This document shows positions 8,627 through 17,391 of a DNA stretch of 64,000 nt, one piece after another. The DNA is from Bradyrhizobium erythrophlei (GTDB lineage: Bacteria > Pseudomonadota > Alphaproteobacteria > Rhizobiales > Xanthobacteraceae): the NCBI RefSeq assembly GCF_900129505.1, contig NZ_LT670818.1, forward strand, positions 2,728,001 to 2,792,000. The letters are read 5' to 3'. Both the position numbers and the translations under genes were made by a program. Each line of letters begins with the position of its first letter. Within the stretch, counting starts at the first letter, position 1. A model generated the notes under the pieces. That model was not told the DNA's origin. It searched no databases and saw nothing but the letters and a program-made list of their open reading frames with translations.

Positions 8627-9556
8627 TCACGAATTCCGCCGGCTCGCGCTGGTCGCAATGGCGGCGGCGGCGGTGCGGTTCTCGACGCCGAGCTTGGCGT
8701 AGATCTGCTCGAGATGCTTGTCGACTGTCCGCGGGCTCAAGCCCAGGATCTGCGCGATGTCGCGGTTGGTCTTGCCTTTCGACAGCCACGACAGCACCTC
8801 GCCCTCCCGCGTCGTCAGGCCGAGTTCGCTGGAGAATTCGGCGGGCAGGTTGGTGCTGGACTCCTTGGCGAGCCGCAGCAGGAATTCGTTCGGGCCGAGC
8901 TTGCCCATATACTGCAGCTGCAGCTGCTCATTGTCGGGGAATGACGCCATCGCCGGCGTCTTCGACCCGCTCTTGCCGTTCTGCGCCTGTTCGAGCCATT
9001 GCAGCATGGGCTCGGGCAGCACCAGTTCGTCGTTGGGACTGGCCGCGAGATTGGCCGACAACAGCTTCTGCGCCTGCGGCGTCGCCCACATGATCGTGCC
9101 CAGCCGGTTGACGGCGAGCAGAAAACGGCCGGACACATCGAGCGCCGCGCGGGCGCTCTGGGTCAGCCGGGCATTGGCGAGATGAACCCTGATCCGCGCC
9201 AGCATCTCCTCGATCACGATCGGCTTTGTCACGTAGTCGACGCCGCCGGCCTCCAGCCCGCGCACGATGTGTTCGGTCTCCGCAAGGCCCGTCATGAAGA
9301 TCACCGGCACGTTGCTCAAGCCCGCGTCGCGCTTGAGACGCCGGCAGGTTTCGAAACCGTCGATGCCCGGCATCACGGCGTCGAGCAGAACGATGTCGGG
9401 CGTGATCTGGTCGACGATCCGCATCGCCGCCGCGCCGTCCATCGCGACCATGACGGTCATGCCCGCGCCGTCGAGCGCGTCGGTCAAGAGCCGCAGCGTC
9501 TCCGGGGAATCATCGACAACGAGCGCGATGTCGCGCTTTTTCGGCTCAGTGATCAT
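8627..9556 (-). CDS. Response regulator, receiver plus LuxR-type HTH
   Basis: Residues ~10-125 form a receiver with acidic pocket VVDDS (15-16), phospho-acceptor Asp59 in LLDAVMPG and Lys in YVTKP. Residues ~240-297 form a LuxR/NarL HTH (LTTREGEVLSWLSKGKTNRDIAQILGLSPRTVDKHL). The ~100-residue linker between them is longer than usual and may be a degenerate PAS-like domain (NRLGTIMWATPQAQKLL). The ATG overlaps the last 11 bases of the upstream kinase gene, so translation is coupled and the pair is very likely cognate. Inferred targets are the divergent amide operon and/or its own promoter. Confidence 0.85.
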   Translation of the reverse strand: MITEPKKRDIALVVDDSPETLRLLTDALDGAGMTVMVAMDGAAAMRIVDQITPDIVLLDAVMPGIDGFETCRRLKRDAGLSNVPVIFMTGLAETEHIVRGLEAGGVDYVTKPIVIEEMLARIRVHLANARLTQSARAALDVSGRFLLAVNRLGTIMWATPQAQKLLSANLAASPNDELVLPEPMLQWLEQAQNGKSGSKTPAMASFPDNEQLQLQYMGKLGPNEFLLRLAKESSTNLPAEFSSELGLTTREGEVLSWLSKGKTNRDIAQILGLSPRTVDKHLEQIYAKLGVENRTAAAAIATSASRRNS

Positions 9557-12500
9557 ACGAATGCAGGGTTTTCAGGGTTGCCATGTACTGATCCAGATCG
9601 AAGCGATCGACCAGCGAGCGCATTTGCGAAACGAAGTCGGCATGTTCGGGATAATCGGTTCCGATCTCGTCCAGCTTGACCTGGATCGCCCTGATATAGC
9701 CGAGCTGGCCAAGACCGATCAGTTCCTCGACATGCTTCACCGGCGGCCGCGAGCCCGAGTCCGGTTTCCAGCGCGGGACCACGGTCTCGTTGGTTTCATA
9801 TTGCCATTCGATCTTGAGCAGCTGGCGGATCAGCTCCAGCAGCCTCGGAATATCGATCGGCTTCATCAGGTAGCCGTCGTGGAAAGGCTGCGCCAGCGGC
9901 GTGCCGTGTGCCTCCAGCGCGCTCGCCGAAACCATCAGGATGCGGGCCTGGTGATGCCCGGTCGCACGCAGCGTCTCCGCCACCGTCCATCCGTCCATGC
10001 CGGACATCGAGATATCCAGCAGAAACAAATCGGGCCGGCAATGCTGGGCGAGCGCAAGGCAGCCGGGTCCGTCCGGCGCGCTCAACAGGATAAAGCCGAG
10101 CGGCGTCAGCACTTCGCGCAAGAGGTCGCGCTGTACCGGATCGTCGTCGGTGACCAGGATGGTCTTGCGCGGGCCGTGATAGCCGAACAGCGGCGCGTTG
10201 ACCGGCGCGATCCGCGTCGGATTGGTTACCTCCGACAGCAGGATCTTGACGCGAAAATTGCTGCCGGTCCCGACCGTGGAGGTCACCCTTATATCGCCAC
10301 CCATCACGCCCGCCAGCAGCCGGCTGATGGTCAGCCCCAGACCGGTCCCGGTCTGCGGCTGCGACACGCCGAGCGCACCGCGCTCGAAGGGCGCGAAGAT
10401 GCGCTCAAGGTCGCCTGCCTGGATGCCCGGGCCGGTGTCGATCACTTCGAACTCGGCGACCGGGCTGCGGTAATGAACCACGAACTGCACGCTGCCGGTT
10501 TGCGTGAACTTGATGGCATTCGACAACAGATTGATCAGGATCTGGCGCAGCCGCTTCTCGTCGGCATAGACCACGACCGGCAGCACCGCCGGGCGCTTGA
10601 AGATGAAATCGATGCCCCTGGCGGCGGCCTGCAGCCGGAACATGCCGACCAGCTGATCGAGGAATTCGCTGAGCCGGACTTGGTCGCGCGACAGATACAG
10701 CCGGCCGGCCTCGATCTTGGAAATGTCGAGAATGCCGTCGATCAGCCCTGACAGATGGTCGGCGCTGCGGCGGACGACGCGGACCTGGTCGCGCGGCTTT
10801 GGCGGCAGGCTGGAATCCTGCTCCAGCAATTGCGCGTAGCCGGAAATTGCGTTCAGCGGCGAGCGTAGTTCATGGCTCAAGCCCACGACATAGCGGCTCT
10901 TCGCCAGATTGGCCGACTCGGCGACCTCCTTGGCGCGCTGCAATTCGGTGTCGGTGCGCTTGTGGGCGTCGATCTCCTGAATCAGAAGCGTGGTCTGCCG
11001 CCGTGTTTCGGCTTCCGCCGCGCGCCGGCTCTGCTGCGCCAGCACGAACAGCCAGGCCACGACCCCGATGATGATGGTCAGTGCGAAGAACACCTTCCAC
11101 AGCACTTCGGAGAGCTGCAGATTGTCGGCGTGAACCGTCGCCGAGGTCTGCAGATAGATCAGCCCGAGCGTCAGTCCGACCAGGCCGGCGGAAACCGCGA
11201 ACACCCCGAGATAATGCCCGAGCTGCGAATTGATCCGCGCGTAGATCGGTTGCGGCAGCAGCTTGCCGAGGGTTTCCGAGATCTGCGCCTGGATCCGCGC
11301 GTGCGGCTTGCAGAGATCTTGGCAGCGGGCGTCGAGCGAACAGCACAGCGAGCAGATTGGGCCGGCATAGGCAGGGCAGGACGCCATGTCCTCGGGCTCG
11401 AACGAATGCTCGCAAATGCAGCACTGGATCGCTTCGATGTTCTGCCAGCTGCGTCTCGGCTTGCGCGCGATATAATACTTGCCGTCGGTCAAATAGGCGA
11501 TCAGCGGCGCGGTGACGAAGGCGACAATCAGCGCGACGAACGGCGCCAGCGCTTTCGCCGTCGAGCCGAACAGGCCATAGAACGCGGTGATCGAGACCAC
11601 GGTGGCGATCGTCATGGCGCCGACGCCGACCGGATTGATGTCGTAGAGATGCGCGCGCTTGAATTCCATGTGCGGCGGCCGCAAGCCGAGCGGCTTGTTG
11701 ACCACGAGGTCCGAAACCAGCGCGCCGACCCAGGCGATCGCGACGTTGGAATAAAGCGCCAGCGTCTGTTCGAGCGCCTTGTAGACGCCGATCTCCATCA
11801 ACAGCAGCGCCACCACCACGTTGAAGACCAGCCAGACCACGCGGCCGGGATGGCTGTGGGTGAGGCGGGAAAAGAAGTTCGACCATGCGATCGAACCGGC
11901 GTAGGCGTTGGTAACGTTGATCTTCAGCTGCGACAGGATGACGAAGGTGCCGGTCAGCGCCAGCGCGAGATCCGGCTCCGACAGCACGTAGCGGAAGGCC
12001 TCCAGATACATGTGCGCCGGTTCGGCGGCATGCTCGTAGGTGACGCCATGGCTCAGGGCAAAATAGGCCAGGAACGATCCGGCCAGCAGTTTGAGCGAAC
12101 CGAGAATGATCCAGCCGGGGCCGGCGCTCAACAGCGCGATCCACCAGGAGGTCTTCGAGGTCCGGCGGTCGCGCGGCAGAAACCGCAGGAAGTCGACCTG
12201 CTCGCCGATCTGCGCCACCAGCGAGAACACCACCGAAGCGGCGGTGCCGAACAGCAGGAGATCGAGATGCCCCGAAAGGTTGCCATGCTCGCCGGGGAAA
12301 TTTCTCCACTCCACGAAAGAGTGCGGATTGGCCCAGGCGATCGCCGCAAAGGGCAGGATGTGAAGAATGATCCAGAGCGGCTGTGTCCACAACTGGAACC
12401 GGCTGATCAGCGTGATGCCGTGGGTGACCAGCGGGATGATGACGACGGCGCTGATGAGATAGCCGATCGGGCGCGGGATGCCGAAGCACAGCTCGAGGGC

Positions 12501-12917
12501 GGTTGCGAGAATGACCGCCTCGATAGCGAAGAAGATGAAGGTGAACGAGGCGTAGATCAGCGAGGTGATGGTCGAGCCGATATAGCCGAAGCCGGCGCCG
12601 CGGGTTAACAGATCGATGTCGATGCCGCATTTGGCGGCGTGATAGGCGATCGGTAGGCCGCAGCAGAAGATGATGACGCTGACGACCAGGATCGCCGCGG
12701 TGGCATTGGTGACACCGTAGTTGAGGGTAATGGTGCCGCCGATCGCCTCCAGCGCCAGGAACGAGATCGCGCCCAGCGCGGTGTTGGCGACGCGGGCGGC
12801 GGACCAGCGCCGCGCGCTCTTGGCTGTAAAGCGCAGCGCGTAATCTTCCAGCGTCTGGTTGGCAACCCATTGATTATATTGGCGCCTGACGCGGTCTATC
12901 CGCTGCCGCCCTGCCAC
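9546..12917 (-). CDS. Hybrid histidine kinase with NCS1-type permease sensor domain and cysteine-rich linker
   Basis: I chose GTG 12917 because AGGAG lies seven bases before it; the TTG at 12953 has no such site. The 1123-residue protein has four parts. Residues ~40-480 are a polytopic membrane domain like nucleobase:cation symporter-1 permeases (WSAARVANTALGAISFLALEAIGG, then helices with GAGFGYIGS). A cluster of nine Cys follows at ~498-536 (CCIC, then CSLCC, then CQDLC). Two more transmembrane helices lie near 560-620. A kinase core follows (SHELRSPLNAISGY, His near 682; NLLSNAIKFT; DTGPGI; GTGLGL) with a C-terminal receiver (LLDISMSG). The general plan parallels CbrA, where a transporter domain is fused to a kinase, but the transporter family differs. 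Divergence from the amide transporter operon suggests it senses amides, urea or a related nitrogen compound. The substrate is inferred. Confidence 0.85.
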   Translation of the reverse strand: MAGRQRIDRVRRQYNQWVANQTLEDYALRFTAKSARRWSAARVANTALGAISFLALEAIGGTITLNYGVTNATAAILVVSVIIFCCGLPIAYHAAKCGIDIDLLTRGAGFGYIGSTITSLIYASFTFIFFAIEAVILATALELCFGIPRPIGYLISAVVIIPLVTHGITLISRFQLWTQPLWIILHILPFAAIAWANPHSFVEWRNFPGEHGNLSGHLDLLLFGTAASVVFSLVAQIGEQVDFLRFLPRDRRTSKTSWWIALLSAGPGWIILGSLKLLAGSFLAYFALSHGVTYEHAAEPAHMYLEAFRYVLSEPDLALALTGTFVILSQLKINVTNAYAGSIAWSNFFSRLTHSHPGRVVWLVFNVVVALLLMEIGVYKALEQTLALYSNVAIAWVGALVSDLVVNKPLGLRPPHMEFKRAHLYDINPVGVGAMTIATVVSITAFYGLFGSTAKALAPFVALIVAFVTAPLIAYLTDGKYYIARKPRRSWQNIEAIQCCICEHSFEPEDMASCPAYAGPICSLCCSLDARCQDLCKPHARIQAQISETLGKLLPQPIYARINSQLGHYLGVFAVSAGLVGLTLGLIYLQTSATVHADNLQLSEVLWKVFFALTIIIGVVAWLFVLAQQSRRAAEAETRRQTTLLIQEIDAHKRTDTELQRAKEVAESANLAKSRYVVGLSHELRSPLNAISGYAQLLEQDSSLPPKPRDQVRVVRRSADHLSGLIDGILDISKIEAGRLYLSRDQVRLSEFLDQLVGMFRLQAAARGIDFIFKRPAVLPVVVYADEKRLRQILINLLSNAIKFTQTGSVQFVVHYRSPVAEFEVIDTGPGIQAGDLERIFAPFERGALGVSQPQTGTGLGLTISRLLAGVMGGDIRVTSTVGTGSNFRVKILLSEVTNPTRIAPVNAPLFGYHGPRKTILVTDDDPVQRDLLREVLTPLGFILLSAPDGPGCLALAQHCRPDLFLLDISMSGMDGWTVAETLRATGHHQARILMVSASALEAHGTPLAQPFHDGYLMKPIDIPRLLELIRQLLKIEWQYETNETVVPRWKPDSGSRPPVKHVEELIGLGQLGYIRAIQVKLDEIGTDYPEHADFVSQMRSLVDRFDLDQYMATLKTLHSYDH

Positions 12918-12993
12918 TTCGGTACTCCTGACCCCCAGAGCCTTACCCTGCAAAGCCCGCCTAAAAATCTACGTCGCTATTTTGCGGTGCAAT

Positions 12994-13025
12994 ATACGCG
13001 ATCTTGCGTATCTGTGCACTGCACA
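12994..13025. promoter_or_regulatory. Two adjacent dyads in the divergent kinase/amide-operon promoter region
   Basis: Seen directly: a perfect 6-bp inverted repeat ATACGC-N6-GCGTAT (12994-13011), followed one base later by TGTGC-ACT-GCACA (13013-13025). They sit 58-89 bases before the ATG of the binding-protein gene and 77-108 bases before the kinase GTG, where an operator serving both directions would be expected. The second dyad resembles no full NtrC site I can recall. Binding by the LuxR-type regulator is an inference. Confidence 0.5.
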
Positions 13026-13082
13026 ATTTCAGTAATCCTCGACCCCGCCAATAACGCGTACTCGAACACCAACGGGGTAAAC

Positions 13083-14342
13083 ATGTCAGACGACAACAAA
13101 CAGGGGCTGCAGTCGGCATTCCGCCGCAAGCTGCTCATGGGAATGGCGGCGATTCCCGCCTTAACCATGCTTCCTCGCCCATCTTTTGCGGAAGTGCCGG
13201 CAACCTCCGCGATCAACACCACCGGTCTCGCGGTTACCGATACTGAAGTCACCTGCGGCATCCTGCATTCGGCCACCGGCACCATGGCGATCTCGGAAAC
13301 CGGGTCGATCGAGTCCGAAAAGCTCGCCATCTCGCAGATCAACGAAGCTGGCGGCATCCTTGGCCGCAAGATCAAGATCATCCAGGAAGACGGCGCCAGC
13401 GATTGGCCGACCTTCGCGGAAAAGGCCAAGAAGCTTCTCGTCAACGACAAGGTCGCGGCGATCATGGGTTGCTGGACCTCGGCCTCCCGCAAGGCCGTGC
13501 TGCCGGTCCTCGAACAATATAATGGCATGCTCTACTACCCGACCTTCTATGAAGGCCTCGAGCAGTCCAAGAACGTCATCTACACCGGTCAGGAAGCCAC
13601 CCAGCAGATTCTCGCTGGCCTGAACTGGGTCGCCAAAGAAAAGGGCGCGAAATCGTTCTTCTTCATCGGCTCGGACTACATCTGGCCGCGCACGTCGAAC
13701 AAGATCGCGCGCAAGCACGTCGAGAACGTGCTGAAGGGCAAGGTCGTCGGCGAAGAATATTATCCGCTCGGCAACACCCAGTTCAACTCGGTCATCAACA
13801 AGATCAAGTTGACCAAGCCTGATGTGATCTTCACCGACGTCGTCGGCGGATCGAACGTCGCATTCTACAAGCAGCTCAAGGCGGCCGGTATCGACCTGTC
13901 GAAGCAGACGCTGCTGACGATCTCGGTGACCGAAGACGAAATCGACGGCATCGGCGGCGAGAACATCGCGGGCGCCTATGCCTGCATGAAGTACTTCCAG
14001 TCGCTCGACAATCCGAACAACAAGCTGTTCGTTCCGGCCTTCAAGAAAATGTGGGGCGAGAAGACGGTGATCGGCGACGTGACGCAGGCCGCCTATCTCG
14101 GCCCGTGGCTGTGGAAGTTAACGGCCGAGAAAGCTGGAAGCTTCGATGTCGACAAGATCGCGGCGGCTTCGCCCGGAATCGAATTCAAGGGTGCGCCCGA
14201 AGGCTACGTGCGGATCCATGAAAACCACCATCTGTGGTCCAAGACCCGGGTCGGTCGTGCCAAGCTCGACGGCCAGTTCGAACTGGTCTTCGAAACCGCC
14301 GATCTGGTCGAGCCGGATCCGTTCCCGAAGGGCTACCAGTAA
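13083..14342 (+). CDS. urtA: Urea/short-chain amide ABC transporter, substrate-binding protein (UrtA/FmdD type)
   Basis: The 419-residue protein has a Tat-like leader (FRRKLLMGMAAIPAL, then PSFA) and then the periplasmic-binding fold of UrtA/AmiC-like proteins. It contains GILHSATGTMAISE near 60, LAISQINEAGGILGRKI, the WTSASRKAVLPV pocket loop, and LYYPTFYEGLEQSKNV. A GGGG motif seven bases upstream of ATG 13083 supports the start. It leads an operon with two permeases, two ATPases, formamidase and FmdB, with an identical order throughout. UrtA (urea) and FmdD (formamide) are homologues that I cannot separate by eye; the fmdA linkage favours short amides. The symbol is therefore by family. 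Confidence 0.85.
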   Translation: MSDDNKQGLQSAFRRKLLMGMAAIPALTMLPRPSFAEVPATSAINTTGLAVTDTEVTCGILHSATGTMAISETGSIESEKLAISQINEAGGILGRKIKIIQEDGASDWPTFAEKAKKLLVNDKVAAIMGCWTSASRKAVLPVLEQYNGMLYYPTFYEGLEQSKNVIYTGQEATQQILAGLNWVAKEKGAKSFFFIGSDYIWPRTSNKIARKHVENVLKGKVVGEEYYPLGNTQFNSVINKIKLTKPDVIFTDVVGGSNVAFYKQLKAAGIDLSKQTLLTISVTEDEIDGIGGENIAGAYACMKYFQSLDNPNNKLFVPAFKKMWGEKTVIGDVTQAAYLGPWLWKLTAEKAGSFDVDKIAAASPGIEFKGAPEGYVRIHENHHLWSKTRVGRAKLDGQFELVFETADLVEPDPFPKGYQ

Positions 14343-14467
14343 GCGCTCGCCCTTCAATCGCGCTTTTCCCAAGCCGCTCCCTGGCGCGGATCGTCAATCC
14401 GCGCTCAAGACCCCCGCGTCGCGAATCATCTCGCGGCGCGGGACTTATCCCCTGACGGAGGACATCG

Positions 14468-15394
14468 ATGTTCGGCGACTATTCGATTGGTGATCTCGGC
14501 TCCATCTTCGTCATGCAGGGCTTTGCCGGCCTGATCCTGTTCTCCGTCTACGTGCTGATGGCGCTCGGTCTTGCGATCATTTTCGGCCAGATGGGCGTCA
14601 TCAACATGGCGCATGGCGAGTTCATGATCCTCGGCGCCTACGTCACCTGGATGACGTCGAATTTCTTCCAGGCCTACCTTCCGGGCCTGTTCGCCGGCTA
14701 CTTCTTCCTGGCGATGATATTGGCCTTCATAGCGTCCGGGGCGCTCGGCATGCTGGTGGAGTGGGCGCTGATCCGTCACCTCTACAAGCGTCCGCTCGAT
14801 ACGCTGCTCGCCACCTGGGGCCTGAGCCTGATCCTGCAGCAGGCCTATCGCTCGATCTTCGGTGCGCGCGAGGTCGGCGTCGAGCTGCCGCAGTGGATGC
14901 TCGGCTCGCTGCATGTATCCGACAGCATCGAGGTGCCGATCAACGGCATCTTCGTGATGTGCCTGACGGTTCTGATCACCATCGCGGTCGCCTACGTCAT
15001 GTACAAGTCGCGCTGGGGCCGCCAGGTCCGCGCCGTCGTGCAGAACCGCATCATGGCCGGCGCGGTCGGCATCAATACCGAGAAGGTCGACCGCTACACC
15101 TTCGCGCTCGGTTGCGGCATCGCCGGCGTCGCCGGAAGCGCCTTCACCATGATCGGCTCGACCGGGCCGACCTCGGGCCAGCTCTACATCGTCGATACCT
15201 TCCTGGTGGTGGTGTTCGGCGGAGCCGCGAGCCTGCTCGGCACCATCGCATCCGCATTCAGCATCTCGCAGACGCAGTCGACGCTCGAGTTCTTCATGTC
15301 GGGCTCGATGGCAAAGGTCCTCACGTTGCTTGCCGTTGTCGGAATCCTGATGCTGCGGCCGCAGGGTCTGTTCGCCCTCAAGGTCCGCAAATAA
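14468..15394 (+). CDS. urtB: Urea/amide ABC transporter permease, UrtB type
   Basis: The 308-residue protein is a LivH/UrtB inner-membrane permease. About eight hydrophobic helices start at FAGLILFSVYVLMALGLAIIFG. It has the family motif GVINMAHGEFMILGAY near 50-65, and the EAA-like cytoplasmic loop VGINTEKVDRYTFALGCGIAG near 195-215. A GGAGG site lies seven to eight bases before the ATG. The 125-bp gap after the binding-protein gene shows no strong terminator. It forms the channel together with the next gene. Confidence 0.88.
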   Translation: MFGDYSIGDLGSIFVMQGFAGLILFSVYVLMALGLAIIFGQMGVINMAHGEFMILGAYVTWMTSNFFQAYLPGLFAGYFFLAMILAFIASGALGMLVEWALIRHLYKRPLDTLLATWGLSLILQQAYRSIFGAREVGVELPQWMLGSLHVSDSIEVPINGIFVMCLTVLITIAVAYVMYKSRWGRQVRAVVQNRIMAGAVGINTEKVDRYTFALGCGIAGVAGSAFTMIGSTGPTSGQLYIVDTFLVVVFGGAASLLGTIASAFSISQTQSTLEFFMSGSMAKVLTLLAVVGILMLRPQGLFALKVRK

Positions 15395-15410
15395 CAAAAG
15401 GGCTGAAGCC

Positions 15411-16553
15411 ATGACCGACAATCGCTTTGTCAATAAATCGGAGCTGATCGGAATTTTGCTGCTCGCCGCTTTCTTGGTGGTGATCCTTCCGCTCTGCCTC
15501 GATGTCTTCAGACTCAATCTGGTCGCGAAATACCTCACTTACGCCTTCGTGGCGCTGGGGCTGGTGATCTGCTGGGGCTACGGCGGCATCCTGAGCCTCG
15601 GGCAGGGCGTGTTCTTCGGGCTCGGCGGCTACTGCATGGCGATGTTCCTCAAGCTCGAAGCCTCCAGCGTCGAGAACACCAAGATCCAGTCGACGCCCGG
15701 CATCCCCGATTTCATGGACTGGAACCAGATCACCTCGCTGCCGCTGTTCTGGCAGCCCTTCCACAGCCTCACCTTCACCGTCTTCGCCATCATCCTGGTG
15801 CCCGGCCTGTTTGCCCTGATCATCGGTGCGGCGATGTTCAAACGCCGTGTCGGCGGCACCTATTTCGCCATCATCACCCAGGCGGTCGCCGCCATCCTGA
15901 CCATCCTGATCGTGGGCCAGCAGGGCTACACCGGCGGCATCAACGGCATGACCGACCTGCGCACCCTGAAGGGATGGGACATCCGGCCGGACCACGCCAA
16001 GATCGTGCTCTACTTCTTCGAGGTGGGCTGCCTGTTCGTCTGCATCTTCATCGCCCAATTCATCCGGCACTCCAAGCTCGGCCGCATCCTGGTGGCGATG
16101 CGCGACAAGGAGGACCGGGTTCGCTTCTCCGGCTACAGCGTCGCGAACTTCAAGATCTTCGCCTTCTGCGTCGCCGCCATGTTTTCCGCGGTCGGCGGCG
16201 CCATGTTCGCGCTCAATGTCGGTTTCATGTCGCCGTCCTTTGTCGGCATCGTGCCGTCGATCGAAATGGTGATCTACACCGCGGTAGGCGGCCGGCTCTC
16301 GATCCTGGGCGCGGTCTACGGCACGCTGCTCGTCAACTTCGCCAAGACCAGCCTGTCGGAATCTTTCCCGGAACTGTGGCTGTTCGGGCTCGGCGGCCTG
16401 TTCATCGCGGTCGTTCTCGCCTTCCCGAACGGCCTGGCCGGGATCTGGAGCGACTATGTGGCGCCCCAGATCGCCCGGCTGTTCACCTCTGGCAAATCGA
16501 AACCCGGCGGCTGGACCGACAAGTCGGTTGCCGACGGCGCACCGGCGGAATGA
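15411..16553 (+). CDS. urtC: Urea/amide ABC transporter permease, UrtC type
   Basis: The 380-residue second permease (LivM/UrtC type) starts 16 bases after UrtB. Helices begin at LIGILLLAAFLVVILPL. The motif GYGGILSLGQGVFFGLGGYCMAM near 45-67 and RDKEDRVRFSGYSVANFKIFAF near 225-245 are the family hallmarks. The extra periplasmic loop (EASSVENTKIQSTPGIPDFMDWNQ) is typical of UrtC rather than LivM. The C-terminus is a hydrophilic tail. It pairs with UrtB, is energised by UrtD/E, and is co-transcribed. Confidence 0.88.
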   Translation: MTDNRFVNKSELIGILLLAAFLVVILPLCLDVFRLNLVAKYLTYAFVALGLVICWGYGGILSLGQGVFFGLGGYCMAMFLKLEASSVENTKIQSTPGIPDFMDWNQITSLPLFWQPFHSLTFTVFAIILVPGLFALIIGAAMFKRRVGGTYFAIITQAVAAILTILIVGQQGYTGGINGMTDLRTLKGWDIRPDHAKIVLYFFEVGCLFVCIFIAQFIRHSKLGRILVAMRDKEDRVRFSGYSVANFKIFAFCVAAMFSAVGGAMFALNVGFMSPSFVGIVPSIEMVIYTAVGGRLSILGAVYGTLLVNFAKTSLSESFPELWLFGLGGLFIAVVLAFPNGLAGIWSDYVAPQIARLFTSGKSKPGGWTDKSVADGAPAE

Positions 16554-16564
16554 GGAGATAGATC

Positions 16565-17320
16565 ATGCTCATAGGCCATCAGCCCAAGGAGTTCCTGCTT
16601 GCGGTCGAAGCGCTCACGGTTTCCTTCGACGGCTTCAAGGCGGTCAACGATCTCTCCTTCTATGTCGAGGAGAACGAGATCCGCGTCATCATTGGTCCCA
16701 ACGGCGCCGGCAAGACCACGGTGCTCGACCTGATCTGCGGCAAGACCAAGGCGACCTCCGGCTCGATCCAGTTCCGCGGCCAGGAGCTCACTAAATTGAA
16801 GGAGAACCAGATCGTGCAGGCCGGCGTGGGACGAAAGTTTCAGACCCCGTCGATCTACGACGACCTCACCGTGTTCGAGAATCTCGAGATATCGTTTCCG
16901 CGCGGCCGCACCGTGTTCGGCGCGCTGACCTTCACGCGCGATGCCGTGGTGCGCGACCGGGTCCACGAGGTCGCCGAAATGATCTTCCTGAAGGACCGGC
17001 TCGACGTGAACGCCGAACTGCTCAGCCACGGCCAGAAGCAATGGCTCGAGATCGGCATGCTGCTGATCCAGGATCCGGAATTGCTGATGCTGGACGAGCC
17101 GGTTGCCGGCATGAGCGTCAGCGAGCGCGTCAAGACCGCCGAGCTGCTCAACCGCATCATCAAGGATCGGTCCGTGCTGGTGATCGAGCACGACATGAAA
17201 TTCGTCGAGGACATCGCGCACAAGGTCACGGTCCTGCATCAGGGCCAGATCCTGTCCGAGGGCACGATGGATCACGTCAAGAACGATCCCAAGGTCATCG
17301 AAGTCTATCTCGGGCATTAG
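16565..17320 (+). CDS. urtD: Urea/amide ABC transporter ATP-binding protein, UrtD type
   Basis: The 251-residue ABC ATPase has Walker A GPNGAGKTT near 45-53, a Q-loop GRKFQTPSIYDDLTVFENL, and a signature that reads LSHGQKQWLEIG, the His-containing form common in UrtD. Walker B is LLMLDEPVAGM and the switch His lies in VIEHDMKFV. The ribosome site GAGGAG lies just before the ATG, 11 bases after UrtC stops. The 71-bp space to the next ATPase gene contains a dispersed palindrome. Confidence 0.88.
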   Translation: MLIGHQPKEFLLAVEALTVSFDGFKAVNDLSFYVEENEIRVIIGPNGAGKTTVLDLICGKTKATSGSIQFRGQELTKLKENQIVQAGVGRKFQTPSIYDDLTVFENLEISFPRGRTVFGALTFTRDAVVRDRVHEVAEMIFLKDRLDVNAELLSHGQKQWLEIGMLLIQDPELLMLDEPVAGMSVSERVKTAELLNRIIKDRSVLVIEHDMKFVEDIAHKVTVLHQGQILSEGTMDHVKNDPKVIEVYLGH

Positions 17321-17370
17321 AGCATGGTCCCGAAAAGTGGGGTCCGGTTTTCGGACCAGATCATGCGCGG
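17319..17370. repeat. Dispersed palindrome (AGCATGGTCCCGAAAAGTGG family) inside the operon
   Basis: The short repeat begins at the UrtD stop. The arms CCGGTTTTCGG and CCCGAAAAG, plus the outer GCATGGTC and GATCATGC, can fold back on each other. From general knowledge this motif is scattered through rhizobial genomes. Here it separates two ABC ATPase genes of one operon, so it could set differential mRNA stability. Confidence 0.6.
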
Positions 17371-17391
17371 TGAAGGATAAGGAACGCTTCA

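Noticed and set aside
12918..13082. Sigma-54 promoter with NtrC sites before the amide operon
   Set aside because: I found no GG-N10-GC with the surrounding TGGCAC/TTGC consensus, and neither dyad has the full NtrC spacing.
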